Below, in pieces: positions 6,841-14,303 of a stretch of DNA of 42,049 nucleotides. Position 1 is the stretch's first letter. Each line of letters opens with the position of its first letter. The translations under genes were made by a program, and so were the position numbers. The notes under the pieces are model-generated. The model saw only the letters and a list, made by a program, of their open reading frames with translations, made no database searches and had not been told where the DNA came from. Source of the stretch: Nitrospirales bacterium (GTDB lineage Bacteria; Nitrospirota; Nitrospiria; Nitrospirales; UBA8639); contig JAAXIB010000064.1 in NCBI GenBank assembly GCA_012270585.1, positions 1 through 42,049 of the forward strand. The letters run 5' to 3'.

Positions 6841-7296
6841 ATGTCACACTGGAATTACAGAGTCATCAGGGAGCATCATCCCGAACCAGACTCGGTGGCG
6901 TATCAAGTCCACGAGGTGTATTACCGGGAGGACGGCGGCATAGAAGGTTGGACACAAGCACCAGTTGCGCCTATGGGTGAAACGGCTGAGGAACTCAGAG
7001 AAGACATCAGGTATTTTCTCCATGCGTTCCGTCGTCCTATACTTGAAGTAAAAGAAACAGACGAAGGGGCAACCCTCGTTTCTGACGATACGGGCGATGC
7101 CATCAATGATGGCCACTATTTCGAACTCATGGATCGGGCGTCGGTCGCATTAGATTACATGTATCAATTTCTTGGCAGCCACCCGCTTATCAGGAAAGAC
7201 AAAACACTGCAAGGCATGTATGAAAAAGCGGAGGAGGCTTTAGCTGAACTCTATCAACGAGCCGGCCTGTTGGAGTTTGATAGAAGCAGCAGCTAA
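6841..7296 (+). CDS. Conserved hypothetical protein (151 aa)
   Basis: A soluble, acidic 151-residue protein beginning SHWNYRVIREHHPEPDSV, with ETAEELREDIRYFLHAF in the middle and a helical C-terminus. I know similar-looking short proteins as uncharacterised ORFs scattered among bacteria, but can name no domain. It begins directly after attC-like site 3, so it would be the first gene of the next cassette. No strong ribosome binding site is seen, which is also common for cassette genes. Confidence 0.7.
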   Translation: MSHWNYRVIREHHPEPDSVAYQVHEVYYREDGGIEGWTQAPVAPMGETAEELREDIRYFLHAFRRPILEVKETDEGATLVSDDTGDAINDGHYFELMDRASVALDYMYQFLGSHPLIRKDKTLQGMYEKAEEALAELYQRAGLLEFDRSSS

Positions 7297-7370
7297 CAGG
7301 GCAAGCCCAGTTCACTTCACTTTTCGGCGTCTGATTTGCAACATGATGTCTTACGTAGAGGAGAGATCTT

Positions 7371-7556
7371 ATGGCAATAGCGAAAGAGAAGATGAAGGAA
7401 GTAATCGAGTCGCAGCCGGATGACGCAACTTATGAGGAAATCCTGCGCGAACTTACGTTCGAACGCATGATCGAGCGTGGTCTTACGGATTCCCGAGAGG
7501 GCCATGTGATATCAAATGAGAAGATGGAGCACCGTATTCGCTCGTGGCAGAGATAA
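7371..7556 (+). CDS. Orphan antitoxin of a RelE/ParE-type module
   Basis: A 61-residue, highly charged protein (KEKMKEVIESQPDDATYEEI then ELTFERMIERGL) of the small antitoxin type that precedes RelE/ParE toxins. A good ribosome binding site (GAGGAGAG) lies upstream. At its 3' end the first codons of a toxin overlap its stop (GTG at 7544, VAEIRWT, the typical ParE start), but that reading frame runs into unrelated sequence after about eight codons. The toxin has therefore been deleted and the antitoxin stands alone. Confidence 0.75.
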   Translation: MAIAKEKMKEVIESQPDDATYEEILRELTFERMIERGLTDSREGHVISNEKMEHRIRSWQR

Positions 7557-7570
7557 GGTGGACAAATTTC
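7544..7570 (+). pseudogene. 5' stub of a ParE/RelE toxin gene
   Basis: GTG at 7544 opens a frame coding VAEIRWTN, the usual first residues of ParE-type toxins, overlapping the end of the antitoxin gene by 13 bases as in intact modules. After about eight codons the similarity stops and the sequence continues into the leader of the cyclophilin-like gene. The junction marks a deletion boundary between accessory and core DNA. Confidence 0.55.
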
Positions 7571-7621
7571 TTTCTACCTGCGTTCCGGGGCTTGCGATCG
7601 AAATATGGGGAGAACTTGCTG

Positions 7622-8011
7622 ATGGACGACAAACCAAAGCGGATTAAAATGACGGTTGGCGGCGTTGCCGTGGAAGTGGAGTTGAAACCGACGCGCACGG
7701 CGCAGGCCATCTACGACGCCTTGCCGGTTGAAGCCAAGGTGAACCAATGGGGAGAGGAATTTTATTGCCGGCTTCCCGGAGTCAAGGACTACCGTGAAAC
7801 CGCGACGACGAATGTGAAAGTGGGAGACGTCGCGTATTGGGGGCTTGGGGGCATGTTGGCTGTTTTTTTTGGACGAACCCCCATGAGTATTGGGGAAGAC
7901 CCGGTCCCGGCGGATCGGGTCAACGTCGTCGGACGGTTGATCGGAGATCCAACGGTGCTTCATGGAGCCGTCGGCGCCACGATGATGAAAGTCGAAAAGG
8001 TTGCTTCATAA
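7622..8011 (+). CDS. Cyclophilin-like fold protein (TM1367/DUF3830-type)
   Basis: A 129-residue protein with the small beta-barrel pattern of the cyclophilin-like family: an early strand (KMTVGGVAVEVELKPTRTAQ), a central EEFYCRLPG, then GDVAYWGLGGMLAVFFGRTP, PADRVNVVGRL and VEKV. Proteins of this fold have no proven isomerase activity. The ATG at 7622 has GGGGAGA eight bases upstream; the in-frame GTG at 7544 belongs to the toxin stub. It is followed four bases later by the first DUF507 gene, so the two form an operon. Confidence 0.8.
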   Translation: MDDKPKRIKMTVGGVAVEVELKPTRTAQAIYDALPVEAKVNQWGEEFYCRLPGVKDYRETATTNVKVGDVAYWGLGGMLAVFFGRTPMSIGEDPVPADRVNVVGRLIGDPTVLHGAVGATMMKVEKVAS

Positions 8012-8015
8012 CGGG

Positions 8016-8297
8016 ATGCGAGTGACCGAGGAGCGCATTCGATTGCTGGCAACGGCTGTCGTCGAGCGCTTGCAGGAACAAGGGCTTTTGGAGATTGCCG
8101 GGTCGAAAGAACGTTTGATCCATGACGTCCGGAAAGCCGTCACCGACGAGCTTTCCGTGGAAGACCGGCTTCATGCGGAAATTCGGGCCCTGTTGAAACA
8201 TTATGACGCGGAGTTTCAAAGCGGTCGATCGGATTATCAGAAGATGTTCATCATGGTGAAAAACAAGTTGGTCAAAGAGCGCGGGTTGATCCTGTAG
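8016..8297 (+). CDS. DUF507 family protein (copy 1)
   Basis: A 93-residue helical protein beginning MRVTEERIRLLATAVVERL, the typical DUF507 opening, followed by VEDRLHAEIRALLKHY and a C-terminal MFIMVKNKLVKERG. ATG 8016 is chosen over TTG 8001 because it gives the family N-terminus. DUF507 proteins occur mainly in Nitrospirota, deltaproteobacteria and Aquificae and have no assigned function. A second diverged copy follows about 100 bases downstream. Confidence 0.85.
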   Translation: MRVTEERIRLLATAVVERLQEQGLLEIAGSKERLIHDVRKAVTDELSVEDRLHAEIRALLKHYDAEFQSGRSDYQKMFIMVKNKLVKERGLIL

Positions 8298-8390
8298 GGG
8301 CGAATGGCCCTACGTTCTACCTTCCCTCACCCCTCCTTACAAAGGAGGGGAAGACAATAGCGGGAATGGTCAACGAATTACTGAACCACT
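8294..8390. repeat. Short dispersed repeats between DUF507 genes
   Basis: This 107-base gap contains three elements: a GTAGGG/CCCTAC hairpin right at the stop codon (8294-8313), a CCCCTCCTTACAAAGGAGGGG palindrome-type element (8322-8354), and an AATGGTCAACGAATTACTGAAC element (8365-8386). The first could attenuate readthrough but lacks a T-tract. Confidence 0.65.
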
Positions 8391-8404
8391 AAACACGTTG
8401 CCGT

Positions 8405-8689
8405 ATGGAGTCCCTCTTATCCGACGACAAGCAGACGCATCTTTCTCACGTGATTCTTCAGGCTCTTCAAGAGACGCCTGAAGGGACGTTGCGTGGCGCT
8501 TCCTCTCAAGCGTTGAAAGAAATCAAATGCCTCCTGACGGAGTCGATGAAAGCCGAGGAGCACATCCATCAGTTGGTTCGATCCCGCCTGAACTCCTACT
8601 CCAGACGGATTCCCGAAGGCTCCTCGGAATGGGACGTGCTGTACGAGAAGACCTATCGGGAAGAACTTCGAAAGCGTCGACTTGGCTAG
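8405..8689 (+). CDS. DUF507 family protein (copy 2)
   Basis: A 94-residue helical protein with the DUF507 layout: HVILQALQE, a central EIKCLLTESMKAEEHIHQLV and a C-terminal SEWDVLYEKTYREELRKR. It matches copy 1 in arrangement (the ExxIxxLVxxxL helix) but is strongly diverged, so the duplication is old. No good ribosome binding site stands before ATG 8405. No function is known. Confidence 0.75.
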   Translation: MESLLSDDKQTHLSHVILQALQETPEGTLRGASSQALKEIKCLLTESMKAEEHIHQLVRSRLNSYSRRIPEGSSEWDVLYEKTYREELRKRRLG

Positions 8690-8813
8690 TGGCCGGGTAA
8701 AGAGTGTAAGAAACCCCGGCTGGATCTGTCCCAGATCGACGTGCTACATTATCCCTTGAAAGTGATTCTAAGCTTGGCAGGTCTGTGGTACGTCGTTCTT
8801 TAGGATTTTCCTC

Positions 8814-9662
8814 GTGAGCGGAGTTTTTCCTTTCGTCTGGTCGATCTTGATCGGCTTTCTTCTCATTCCCGGTACGATTACAGCACAGGATAAAGTGAAG
8901 GGTCACCTGATCGTCGAGGACGTCCTGGCTCGACCGGGGACTTCCGTGACGTTGAAGGCTACCTTGATTGAAAAAGGGTTATTGGGCAACAAAGGCTTGG
9001 GAGGTGAGACCATTACCTTTACCATTCAGGGCCAGCATGCCGGTACGGCGCTCACCGGCGGAGATGGCCGGGCCTTCCTGGAATTCAAGACCCACATGCG
9101 GGGCAATCACAAGATTGTCGCGACCGTTGAATCCAGCCCACGCGTCGAATCCGTGGCAGGGAACGGAAACCTGGCGTCCTGGGAACGCCGGCGTCCGATT
9201 TTATTGGTGGACTTTTCCACTCTTCTTCAAAAGGATGGTTCGATCCCGTTGCCGATCATTCCCGGCGTCGGGAGCCTTGGGGCATTGGGAAAGCCTCAGG
9301 AGAATGCCGCGCATGAGCTGTCGAAGTTGGCCGAATTTTATTACAACGTGATCTATGTGCATGAACACCAGGGTACGGCTCTGCACGAAACCCGTGAATG
9401 GTTGAGGCGGCACGAATTTCCCGTCGGGATTACGAGAATGGTTCCCCAGGACGCCAAGGCTTTGTTGGCATTTATGGAAAAATTAAAAGAGGGCGGATGG
9501 GATAACCTGGAAGCCGGTATCGGACGAACGCGGGAATTTGCACAAACGTTGGTAAAAAACCGGATCAAGACGGTGATCTTCCCCGATCCCAGGGAAAAAA
9601 AGAAATACCCGCGACGTGCCAAAATCGTCAACTCATGGAAAGAAGTCAGGAAACAATTATAA
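8814..9662 (+). CDS. Secreted Ig-like plus HAD/LNS2-like protein
   Basis: A 282-residue protein with a signal peptide (about residues 1-24, cleavage near ITA-QD). Residues 28-110 look like a bacterial Ig-like domain of the Big_1 kind (VTLKATLIEKG, GGETITFTIQG, GTALTGGDGRAFLEF). Residues 127-270 resemble a HAD/LNS2-like Rossmann domain: RPILLVDFSTLL in place of DxDxT (D133 kept, the second Asp replaced by S135), then FYYNVIYVHEH and a TREWLRRHEFPVG segment. Lack of the second Asp argues against phosphatase chemistry. GTG start, no clear operon partner. The C-terminal tail is strongly basic. Confidence 0.65.
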   Translation: MSGVFPFVWSILIGFLLIPGTITAQDKVKGHLIVEDVLARPGTSVTLKATLIEKGLLGNKGLGGETITFTIQGQHAGTALTGGDGRAFLEFKTHMRGNHKIVATVESSPRVESVAGNGNLASWERRRPILLVDFSTLLQKDGSIPLPIIPGVGSLGALGKPQENAAHELSKLAEFYYNVIYVHEHQGTALHETREWLRRHEFPVGITRMVPQDAKALLAFMEKLKEGGWDNLEAGIGRTREFAQTLVKNRIKTVIFPDPREKKKYPRRAKIVNSWKEVRKQL

Positions 9663-9695
9663 CTTCGGACGATTCTTCGACAAGGCCGACGTCTT

Positions 9696-11066
9696 ATGAA
9701 GACCGGTAAACCGCGCACGATTTTCGTCTGCCAGGAATGTGGTGGTCAAACGCCGCGGTGGGCGGGGCGTTGTCCGGATTGCGGCCAGTGGAATTCCCTG
9801 AAAGAGGAGAGCACTGTTCGACACCGTGGCCAGAGAGCGGTTGGCGACAGAGAATCTGCGATGCCGATCAACGAAGTGGCCGTCACCAAGGAGGTCCGGT
9901 TTGCCACCGGGTTGACCGAACTCGATCGCGTCCTCGGCGGTGGCGTCGTCCCCGGCTCCATCGTTCTCGTCGGCGGCGACCCCGGCATTGGAAAAACCAC
10001 CTTACTGCTTCAGGCCTTGCATGGGTTGGAACAATTCAATCCGCCGGTGCTCTATGTGACGGGTGAAGAATCCGCTCAACAGATCAAAATGCGCGGCGAT
10101 CGTTTGGGCGTACTGAGTTCCTCGTTGTACATTCTGACGGAGACGTCTCTCGAAGGCGTGCTCAAAGTCGCAGACACCCTGAGTCCAACGGCTTTGGTGG
10201 TGGATTCCGTTCAGACCGTCCACACCGACCAGGTGACGTCCGCTCCCGGAACGATCAGTCAGGTGCAGGAAGTGGCGTGCCAGCTCATGTGGTACGCCAA
10301 ACGAACGGGCGTGCCGGTTTTCCTCATCGGACACGTGACGAAGGAGGGTATGATTGCCGGTCCCAAATTGCTGGAGCATATCGTGGATACCGTCCTGTAT
10401 TTCGAAGGCGACAAGAGCCACGCCTACCGTATTCTGCGAGCCGTGAAGAATCGGTTCGGGGCGACCAATGAAATCGGCGTGTTTGAAATGAACGATGGAG
10501 GGTTACAGGAGGTGGCCAATCCGTCCGAACTGTTTTTAGCGGGTCGGCCCGCGAGGAGTACGGGGTCGGTCGTGGTGTCGAGCCTGGAGGGAAGTCGCCC
10601 GATTCTGGTCGAACTGCAAGCCCTGGTCACGGCCACGGGGTATGCGATGCCCAAGCGGATGGCCAATGGTATAGAATTGAATCGTGTGGCGCTGTTGCTG
10701 GCCGTGGTCGAAAAACGATTGGGGTTACACCTGTCCGGCCATGACGTGTATTTCAACGTGGTGGGGGGGCTTCGACTCGATGAGCCCGCGATTGACGTGG
10801 GTATCGTCGCGGCCATCGTCTCCAGTTTTCGCGACCATGCGCTCGACGGGCAGACGTGCTGCATTGGGGAAGTCGGCTTGGGAGGGGAGATCCGTCCCGT
10901 CAGTCAAGTCGATTTGCGAATTCGTGAAGCCATGAAGCTGGGTTTTCAACGGTGCATATTGCCTCAGGGGAATATAACCAAGCAGTTGGGTAACCCGGGG
11001 ATTGAGCTCTATGGGGTGCACGAAGTCGGTGAAGTGTTTGCTCACGTGGTGACGTCAGCATCGTAG
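9696..11066 (+). CDS. radA: DNA repair protein RadA/Sms
   Basis: A 456-residue RecA-like ATPase that processes branched recombination intermediates and acts as a helicase. In order: a zinc finger (CQECGGQTPRWAGRCPDC), a Walker A motif (GDPGIGKTT), a Walker B region (ALVVDSVQT), the RadA-specific KNRFG motif (AVKNRFGATNEIG) and a C-terminal Lon protease-like domain (ELNRVALLLAVVEKR, CCIGEVGLGGEIRPV). Length and order are normal. It is followed by a lipoprotein gene 26 bases downstream. Confidence 0.97.
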   Translation: MKTGKPRTIFVCQECGGQTPRWAGRCPDCGQWNSLKEESTVRHRGQRAVGDRESAMPINEVAVTKEVRFATGLTELDRVLGGGVVPGSIVLVGGDPGIGKTTLLLQALHGLEQFNPPVLYVTGEESAQQIKMRGDRLGVLSSSLYILTETSLEGVLKVADTLSPTALVVDSVQTVHTDQVTSAPGTISQVQEVACQLMWYAKRTGVPVFLIGHVTKEGMIAGPKLLEHIVDTVLYFEGDKSHAYRILRAVKNRFGATNEIGVFEMNDGGLQEVANPSELFLAGRPARSTGSVVVSSLEGSRPILVELQALVTATGYAMPKRMANGIELNRVALLLAVVEKRLGLHLSGHDVYFNVVGGLRLDEPAIDVGIVAAIVSSFRDHALDGQTCCIGEVGLGGEIRPVSQVDLRIREAMKLGFQRCILPQGNITKQLGNPGIELYGVHEVGEVFAHVVTSAS

Positions 11067-11092
11067 CATCCATCTGTTGAAGGGACCGGTAC

Positions 11093-11899
11093 GTGTCGTA
11101 TTTCAGGAGTTCGTTCTTCTCGTGGGTTGCCGGCGGGGTGTTGTTCCTCAGTCTTGGCGCGTGCGCCGGTCGTGCTCCATCACCGCCGGTCGCGCCTGGA
11201 CCCGCGCTGACTCCCCAAGAAGTTCTTGCGGCCCTCCACGCCCGTGAGGCGAACGTGACAAGTTTAAAGGGATTGTTTCAGGCCGACGTTCAAGGGTCGT
11301 TTTCCCCGTTTTCATACCGCATTCAAGGAACTCTGTTGTACCAACGACCACGATCGATTCGCTTGAAAGGGTTTACACAATTCGGTGGTACGGTCTTCGA
11401 TTTCCTGTTGCACGGACAATCGTATGCACTGCGTACGCCAGACCGTCCGAACCCCGTGGTCGGGCACGTGCCGGATTTTCGTCGTCTTGGGGCTCTCAGC
11501 GTCCCTGTTCAATTAAGTTTGCGTGCCATAGATCTTCTTCTTGGAAAAATGCGATGGACGGCAGAACAGTTTCGCGAGGTTCAGGTTGCGAAAACGGCCT
11601 ATCGATATACCGTGTCCATGTCTCCTGAGAATGGTCGGAATAAATCTTTTCTGCAACACGTGTGGGTGGATCGGCATTCAGCTCTGATTCAAGCTATTGA
11701 ATATCTCACATCGGAGGGGAAATTGTTGGTAACCCTTACGGCTTCGGATTTTCGCAACGTGGGATCGCACGAGCAAGCGGTGGTGCTACCCTTTTTGGTT
11801 CAAGTGAAAGAATACGTGACGTCGGGATCGATCACATTGGAGTTTTCTGAGCTTGTGGCCAATGTTCCGGTGTCCGGAAACGAGTTTGCACTTCCGTGA
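11093..11899 (+). CDS. Outer-membrane lipoprotein, LolA/LolB-like fold
   Basis: A 268-residue protein with a lipoprotein signal peptide ending in LGAC (lipobox, Cys about residue 24) followed by a proline-rich linker. The rest is a LolA/LolB-like half-barrel: VTSLKGLFQADVQG, then SYRIQGTLLYQRPRSIRLKG and FDFLLHGQSYAL, as in DUF4292/LolB-type lipoproteins. Such proteins carry or insert lipoproteins, but this one is only a structural relative and its cargo is unknown. GTG start. It lies between radA and tsaB on the same strand. Confidence 0.75.
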   Translation: MSYFRSSFFSWVAGGVLFLSLGACAGRAPSPPVAPGPALTPQEVLAALHAREANVTSLKGLFQADVQGSFSPFSYRIQGTLLYQRPRSIRLKGFTQFGGTVFDFLLHGQSYALRTPDRPNPVVGHVPDFRRLGALSVPVQLSLRAIDLLLGKMRWTAEQFREVQVAKTAYRYTVSMSPENGRNKSFLQHVWVDRHSALIQAIEYLTSEGKLLVTLTASDFRNVGSHEQAVVLPFLVQVKEYVTSGSITLEFSELVANVPVSGNEFALP

Positions 11900-11944
11900 T
11901 ACAGGCATGTCATCCGGGTGCTGCCGCGAATCTTTGGGACGCCA

Positions 11945-12646
11945 ATGAAACTCCTCGTCGTTGAAACCGCCACACGGTACCAGAGTGTGGCGCTCATGGA
12001 TGGAACGGTATTATTGGCGCAACAGAATCAGGAAGACTGTTCCTCCCACGCCAGTTCCCTGCTCCCTGCCATTCAAACCCTCCTGGCCTCGCTGCAATGC
12101 CCGTTCTCCGTCATAGAGGGCCTTGCCGTTTCCGCAGGTCCCGGGTCTTTTACGGGTTTGCGCGTGGGTCTTTCGACTATGGTAGGATTCCGAACTGTCA
12201 CGGGGTTGCCCCTTGTCATCGTGCCGACGCTGGAAGCGATGGCATGGAGTCATCGAACTTCCGTGCACCCCGTGTGTCCCGTGCTGATTGCCCGAACCAA
12301 TGAAGTGTATTGGGCCCAGTTTCAATGGAAAAACGGATGCGTGGTTCGGTTACTGGAAGATCGGGTTGGCACGATTCGGGAGATGATGGATTCGATTCAC
12401 CGGCCCACGGTCCTGTTTGGAGAGGGATGGTTGCGTCATCAGGGCGTGATCATGGAAGCGTTGGGCGATGGTGCCATCTGTGGCGCGGCGGAGTCGATGA
12501 ATCCGTCTGCCTACCACGTCGGGCTGGCGAGTTTGGACGCTTTTCAAGCCGGAAAATTCGCCGGCTCCGTTATCGCGCCGCATTATGTTCAACGTTCGGA
12601 AGCGGAAGTCCAATGGGACCTCAAAAGACGGCGCCCGTTGCCCTGA
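11945..12646 (+). CDS. tsaB: tRNA threonylcarbamoyladenosine biosynthesis protein TsaB
   Basis: TsaB partners TsaD and TsaE to add threonylcarbamoyl to A37 of ANN-decoding tRNAs. The 233-residue protein opens with LLVVETATRYQSVAL, has the HASSLLPAIQTLL helix, and the family motif AVSAGPGSFTGLRVGLS. Start ATG 11945 gives the canonical N-terminus; the in-frame ATG at 11918 would add nine foreign residues. It is followed directly by rimI, the usual neighbour, with start codons nearly overlapping. The tsaD and tsaE genes are not in the window. Confidence 0.93.
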   Translation: MKLLVVETATRYQSVALMDGTVLLAQQNQEDCSSHASSLLPAIQTLLASLQCPFSVIEGLAVSAGPGSFTGLRVGLSTMVGFRTVTGLPLVIVPTLEAMAWSHRTSVHPVCPVLIARTNEVYWAQFQWKNGCVVRLLEDRVGTIREMMDSIHRPTVLFGEGWLRHQGVIMEALGDGAICGAAESMNPSAYHVGLASLDAFQAGKFAGSVIAPHYVQRSEAEVQWDLKRRRPLP

Positions 12647-12656
12647 TTATCGCACG

Positions 12657-13157
12657 ATGGTGACCCGAACCTCATCTCGTCTCGATTTTCACGTTCACCC
12701 GTTCCATTCCCGGGATTTGGACGACGCCCTCGCCATTGAACAGGAATCGTTTTCGGCGCCCTGGACGAGGGGGATGTTTGAAGCAGAGTTCCTGGGAAAT
12801 CCCTTCAGCCGGTTTCTCGGAGCCTTTTGTCATAGCGAGGGGCCTCCCGCAAATCGGCTTCTGGGGTATATCTGTTACTGGGTGGTCTTTGAGGAGTTGC
12901 GCCTGATGAACCTGGCAGTGCGACCGGATTGCCGGCGCCGGGGAATCGCGAGCCATCTGGTCCGGCATGCCATAGGGGAGGGGATGACTCAAGGAACGAC
13001 ACGGGCCCTTCTGGAAGTCCGGGCCGGTAATTGCCTGGCCCTGAAGCTGTATCAGGCTTTGGGATTTCGGCAATATGGCTGCCGCCGGTCCTACTATACG
13101 AACCCGGATGAGGATGCTATTCTTATGCAATTGCAGTTGGCGGAAAATCTTCAATGA
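12657..13157 (+). CDS. rimI: Ribosomal-protein-alanine N-acetyltransferase RimI
   Basis: A 166-residue GNAT acetyltransferase. Visible motifs: an EQESFSAPWTRGMFEAEF helix pair, LRLMNLAVRPDCRRRGIASHL (acetyl-CoA binding Q/RxxGxG/A type loop RRRGIA), and LEVRAGNCLALKLYQALGFRQYG, the RimI-specific signature. RimI acetylates the N-terminal alanine of ribosomal protein S18. ATG 12657 starts 11 bases after the tsaB stop, and the upstream in-frame ATG lies inside tsaB. The tsaB-rimI pairing is widespread. Confidence 0.92.
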   Translation: MVTRTSSRLDFHVHPFHSRDLDDALAIEQESFSAPWTRGMFEAEFLGNPFSRFLGAFCHSEGPPANRLLGYICYWVVFEELRLMNLAVRPDCRRRGIASHLVRHAIGEGMTQGTTRALLEVRAGNCLALKLYQALGFRQYGCRRSYYTNPDEDAILMQLQLAENLQ

Positions 13158-13202
13158 TCCTATTCACTTATTGACTGTTTATTTTGACAAAGGAGGGGTC
13201 TC

Positions 13203-13445
13203 ATGCTGACTGATGACCAAATTGCCGAACACCTCCGTAACACCAATGCCGATTTTCGTGAACTCCAGGAGGCTCATCATCAATTGGACGCGCAACTCCA
13301 GGAATTGTTGAAAAATCATATCCTGACTCCTCAAGAAGAAGTCCTCAAAAAACAGATTCAGAAAGAAAAGTTGGGCAAGAAGGACCGCATGGCAATGCTC
13401 ATCCGCGAATGCCGGAACGAGCAACAAAAAACCGCAGCATCGTAA
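13203..13445 (+). CDS. DUF465 (YdcH-like) coiled-coil protein
   Basis: An 80-residue protein, almost entirely one helical hairpin: NADFRELQEAHHQLDAQLQEL, then TPQEEVLKKQIQKEKLGKKDRM. This is the DUF465/YdcH pattern, a short cytoplasmic coiled coil of unknown function. A strong ribosome binding site (AAGGAGGGG) stands before the ATG. It ends 42 bases before tatC. Confidence 0.85.
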   Translation: MLTDDQIAEHLRNTNADFRELQEAHHQLDAQLQELLKNHILTPQEEVLKKQIQKEKLGKKDRMAMLIRECRNEQQKTAAS

Positions 13446-13487
13446 CGCATAATCGGCGGTTCTAGGTTCACCGTTCCGCAACAGGCA

Positions 13488-14276
13488 ATGGCCACACTCG
13501 TCCATCCGTTTACTCGCCATATCCGTGACGTGAAGCGTCGGCTGATTATCGTCGGGGTGACGATTATGGTGGCGTTTGTCGCGACGTTTTCAATTTCTGC
13601 CGATTTGATTGAATGGTTCAAGCGGCCTTTTGCGGATGATCTGTTGTTTTATGGCCCGGCTGAAGCCTTGTTTGCGTCGATCAAGATCTCGTTTCTCGCC
13701 GCAATCGTGGTCAGCCTGCCCGTCATCCTTTATCAATTTTGGAAATTCGTTCAACCGGCCTTGTTGCCCGGAGAACAAGGCTGGGGTATTCCCCTGTTTC
13801 TGCTCGCCACCGGCTTTTTCGTGCTGGGTCTGGTCTTTTGCAATTTAGTGATTCTCCCTCTGGTGATTGATTTTTTTGTTTCATTCGGGCTGGAGCGTGA
13901 ACTCAAACCCGAATTGGCCGTCGGTACTTACGTGGATTTCAACGTGAAGTTCCTGATCGCGTTCGGGTTTGCGTTTGAAATTCCGTTGGCGCTTTCTCTC
14001 CTGGCACGAGCGGGGCTGGTATCTCACGCGCGCCTGGCGCAATACCGCCGGCATGCGGCCATGTTGGCGCTGATCCTGTCGGCGGTCATCACGCCCGATG
14101 CCACCCTGTTTACGATGCTCCTCATGGCCATTCCACTGATCGTGTTATATGAAATCGGCGTTTGGGGCGCCAGGATCTTTGGCCGCACTCCTCTCGAACC
14201 TGAAAAAGAAGACAGCGACGACCACGAAGACGAGACGTCATTGCCAACCGGAACGGCGGGTCATCGTGTGTCCTGA
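13488..14276 (+). CDS. tatC: Sec-independent translocase TatC (copy 1)
   Basis: A 262-residue membrane protein with six helices, the receptor for twin-arginine signal peptides. The first helix is preceded by PFTRHIRDVKRRL, a divergent version of the usual HLxELRxRL. The loop with EALFASIKISFLAAIVVSLPVILYQFW and the conserved FGFAFEIPLALSLL (with its Glu) are present. The tail is acidic and polar. Its N-terminal signal-binding motif departs from consensus more than that of the second TatC at 21165. No TatA or TatB gene lies in the window. Confidence 0.93.
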   Translation: MATLVHPFTRHIRDVKRRLIIVGVTIMVAFVATFSISADLIEWFKRPFADDLLFYGPAEALFASIKISFLAAIVVSLPVILYQFWKFVQPALLPGEQGWGIPLFLLATGFFVLGLVFCNLVILPLVIDFFVSFGLERELKPELAVGTYVDFNVKFLIAFGFAFEIPLALSLLARAGLVSHARLAQYRRHAAMLALILSAVITPDATLFTMLLMAIPLIVLYEIGVWGARIFGRTPLEPEKEDSDDHEDETSLPTGTAGHRVS

Positions 14277-14303
14277 ACAAACGTACCAGTTCAGGGTTGC
14301 CTC

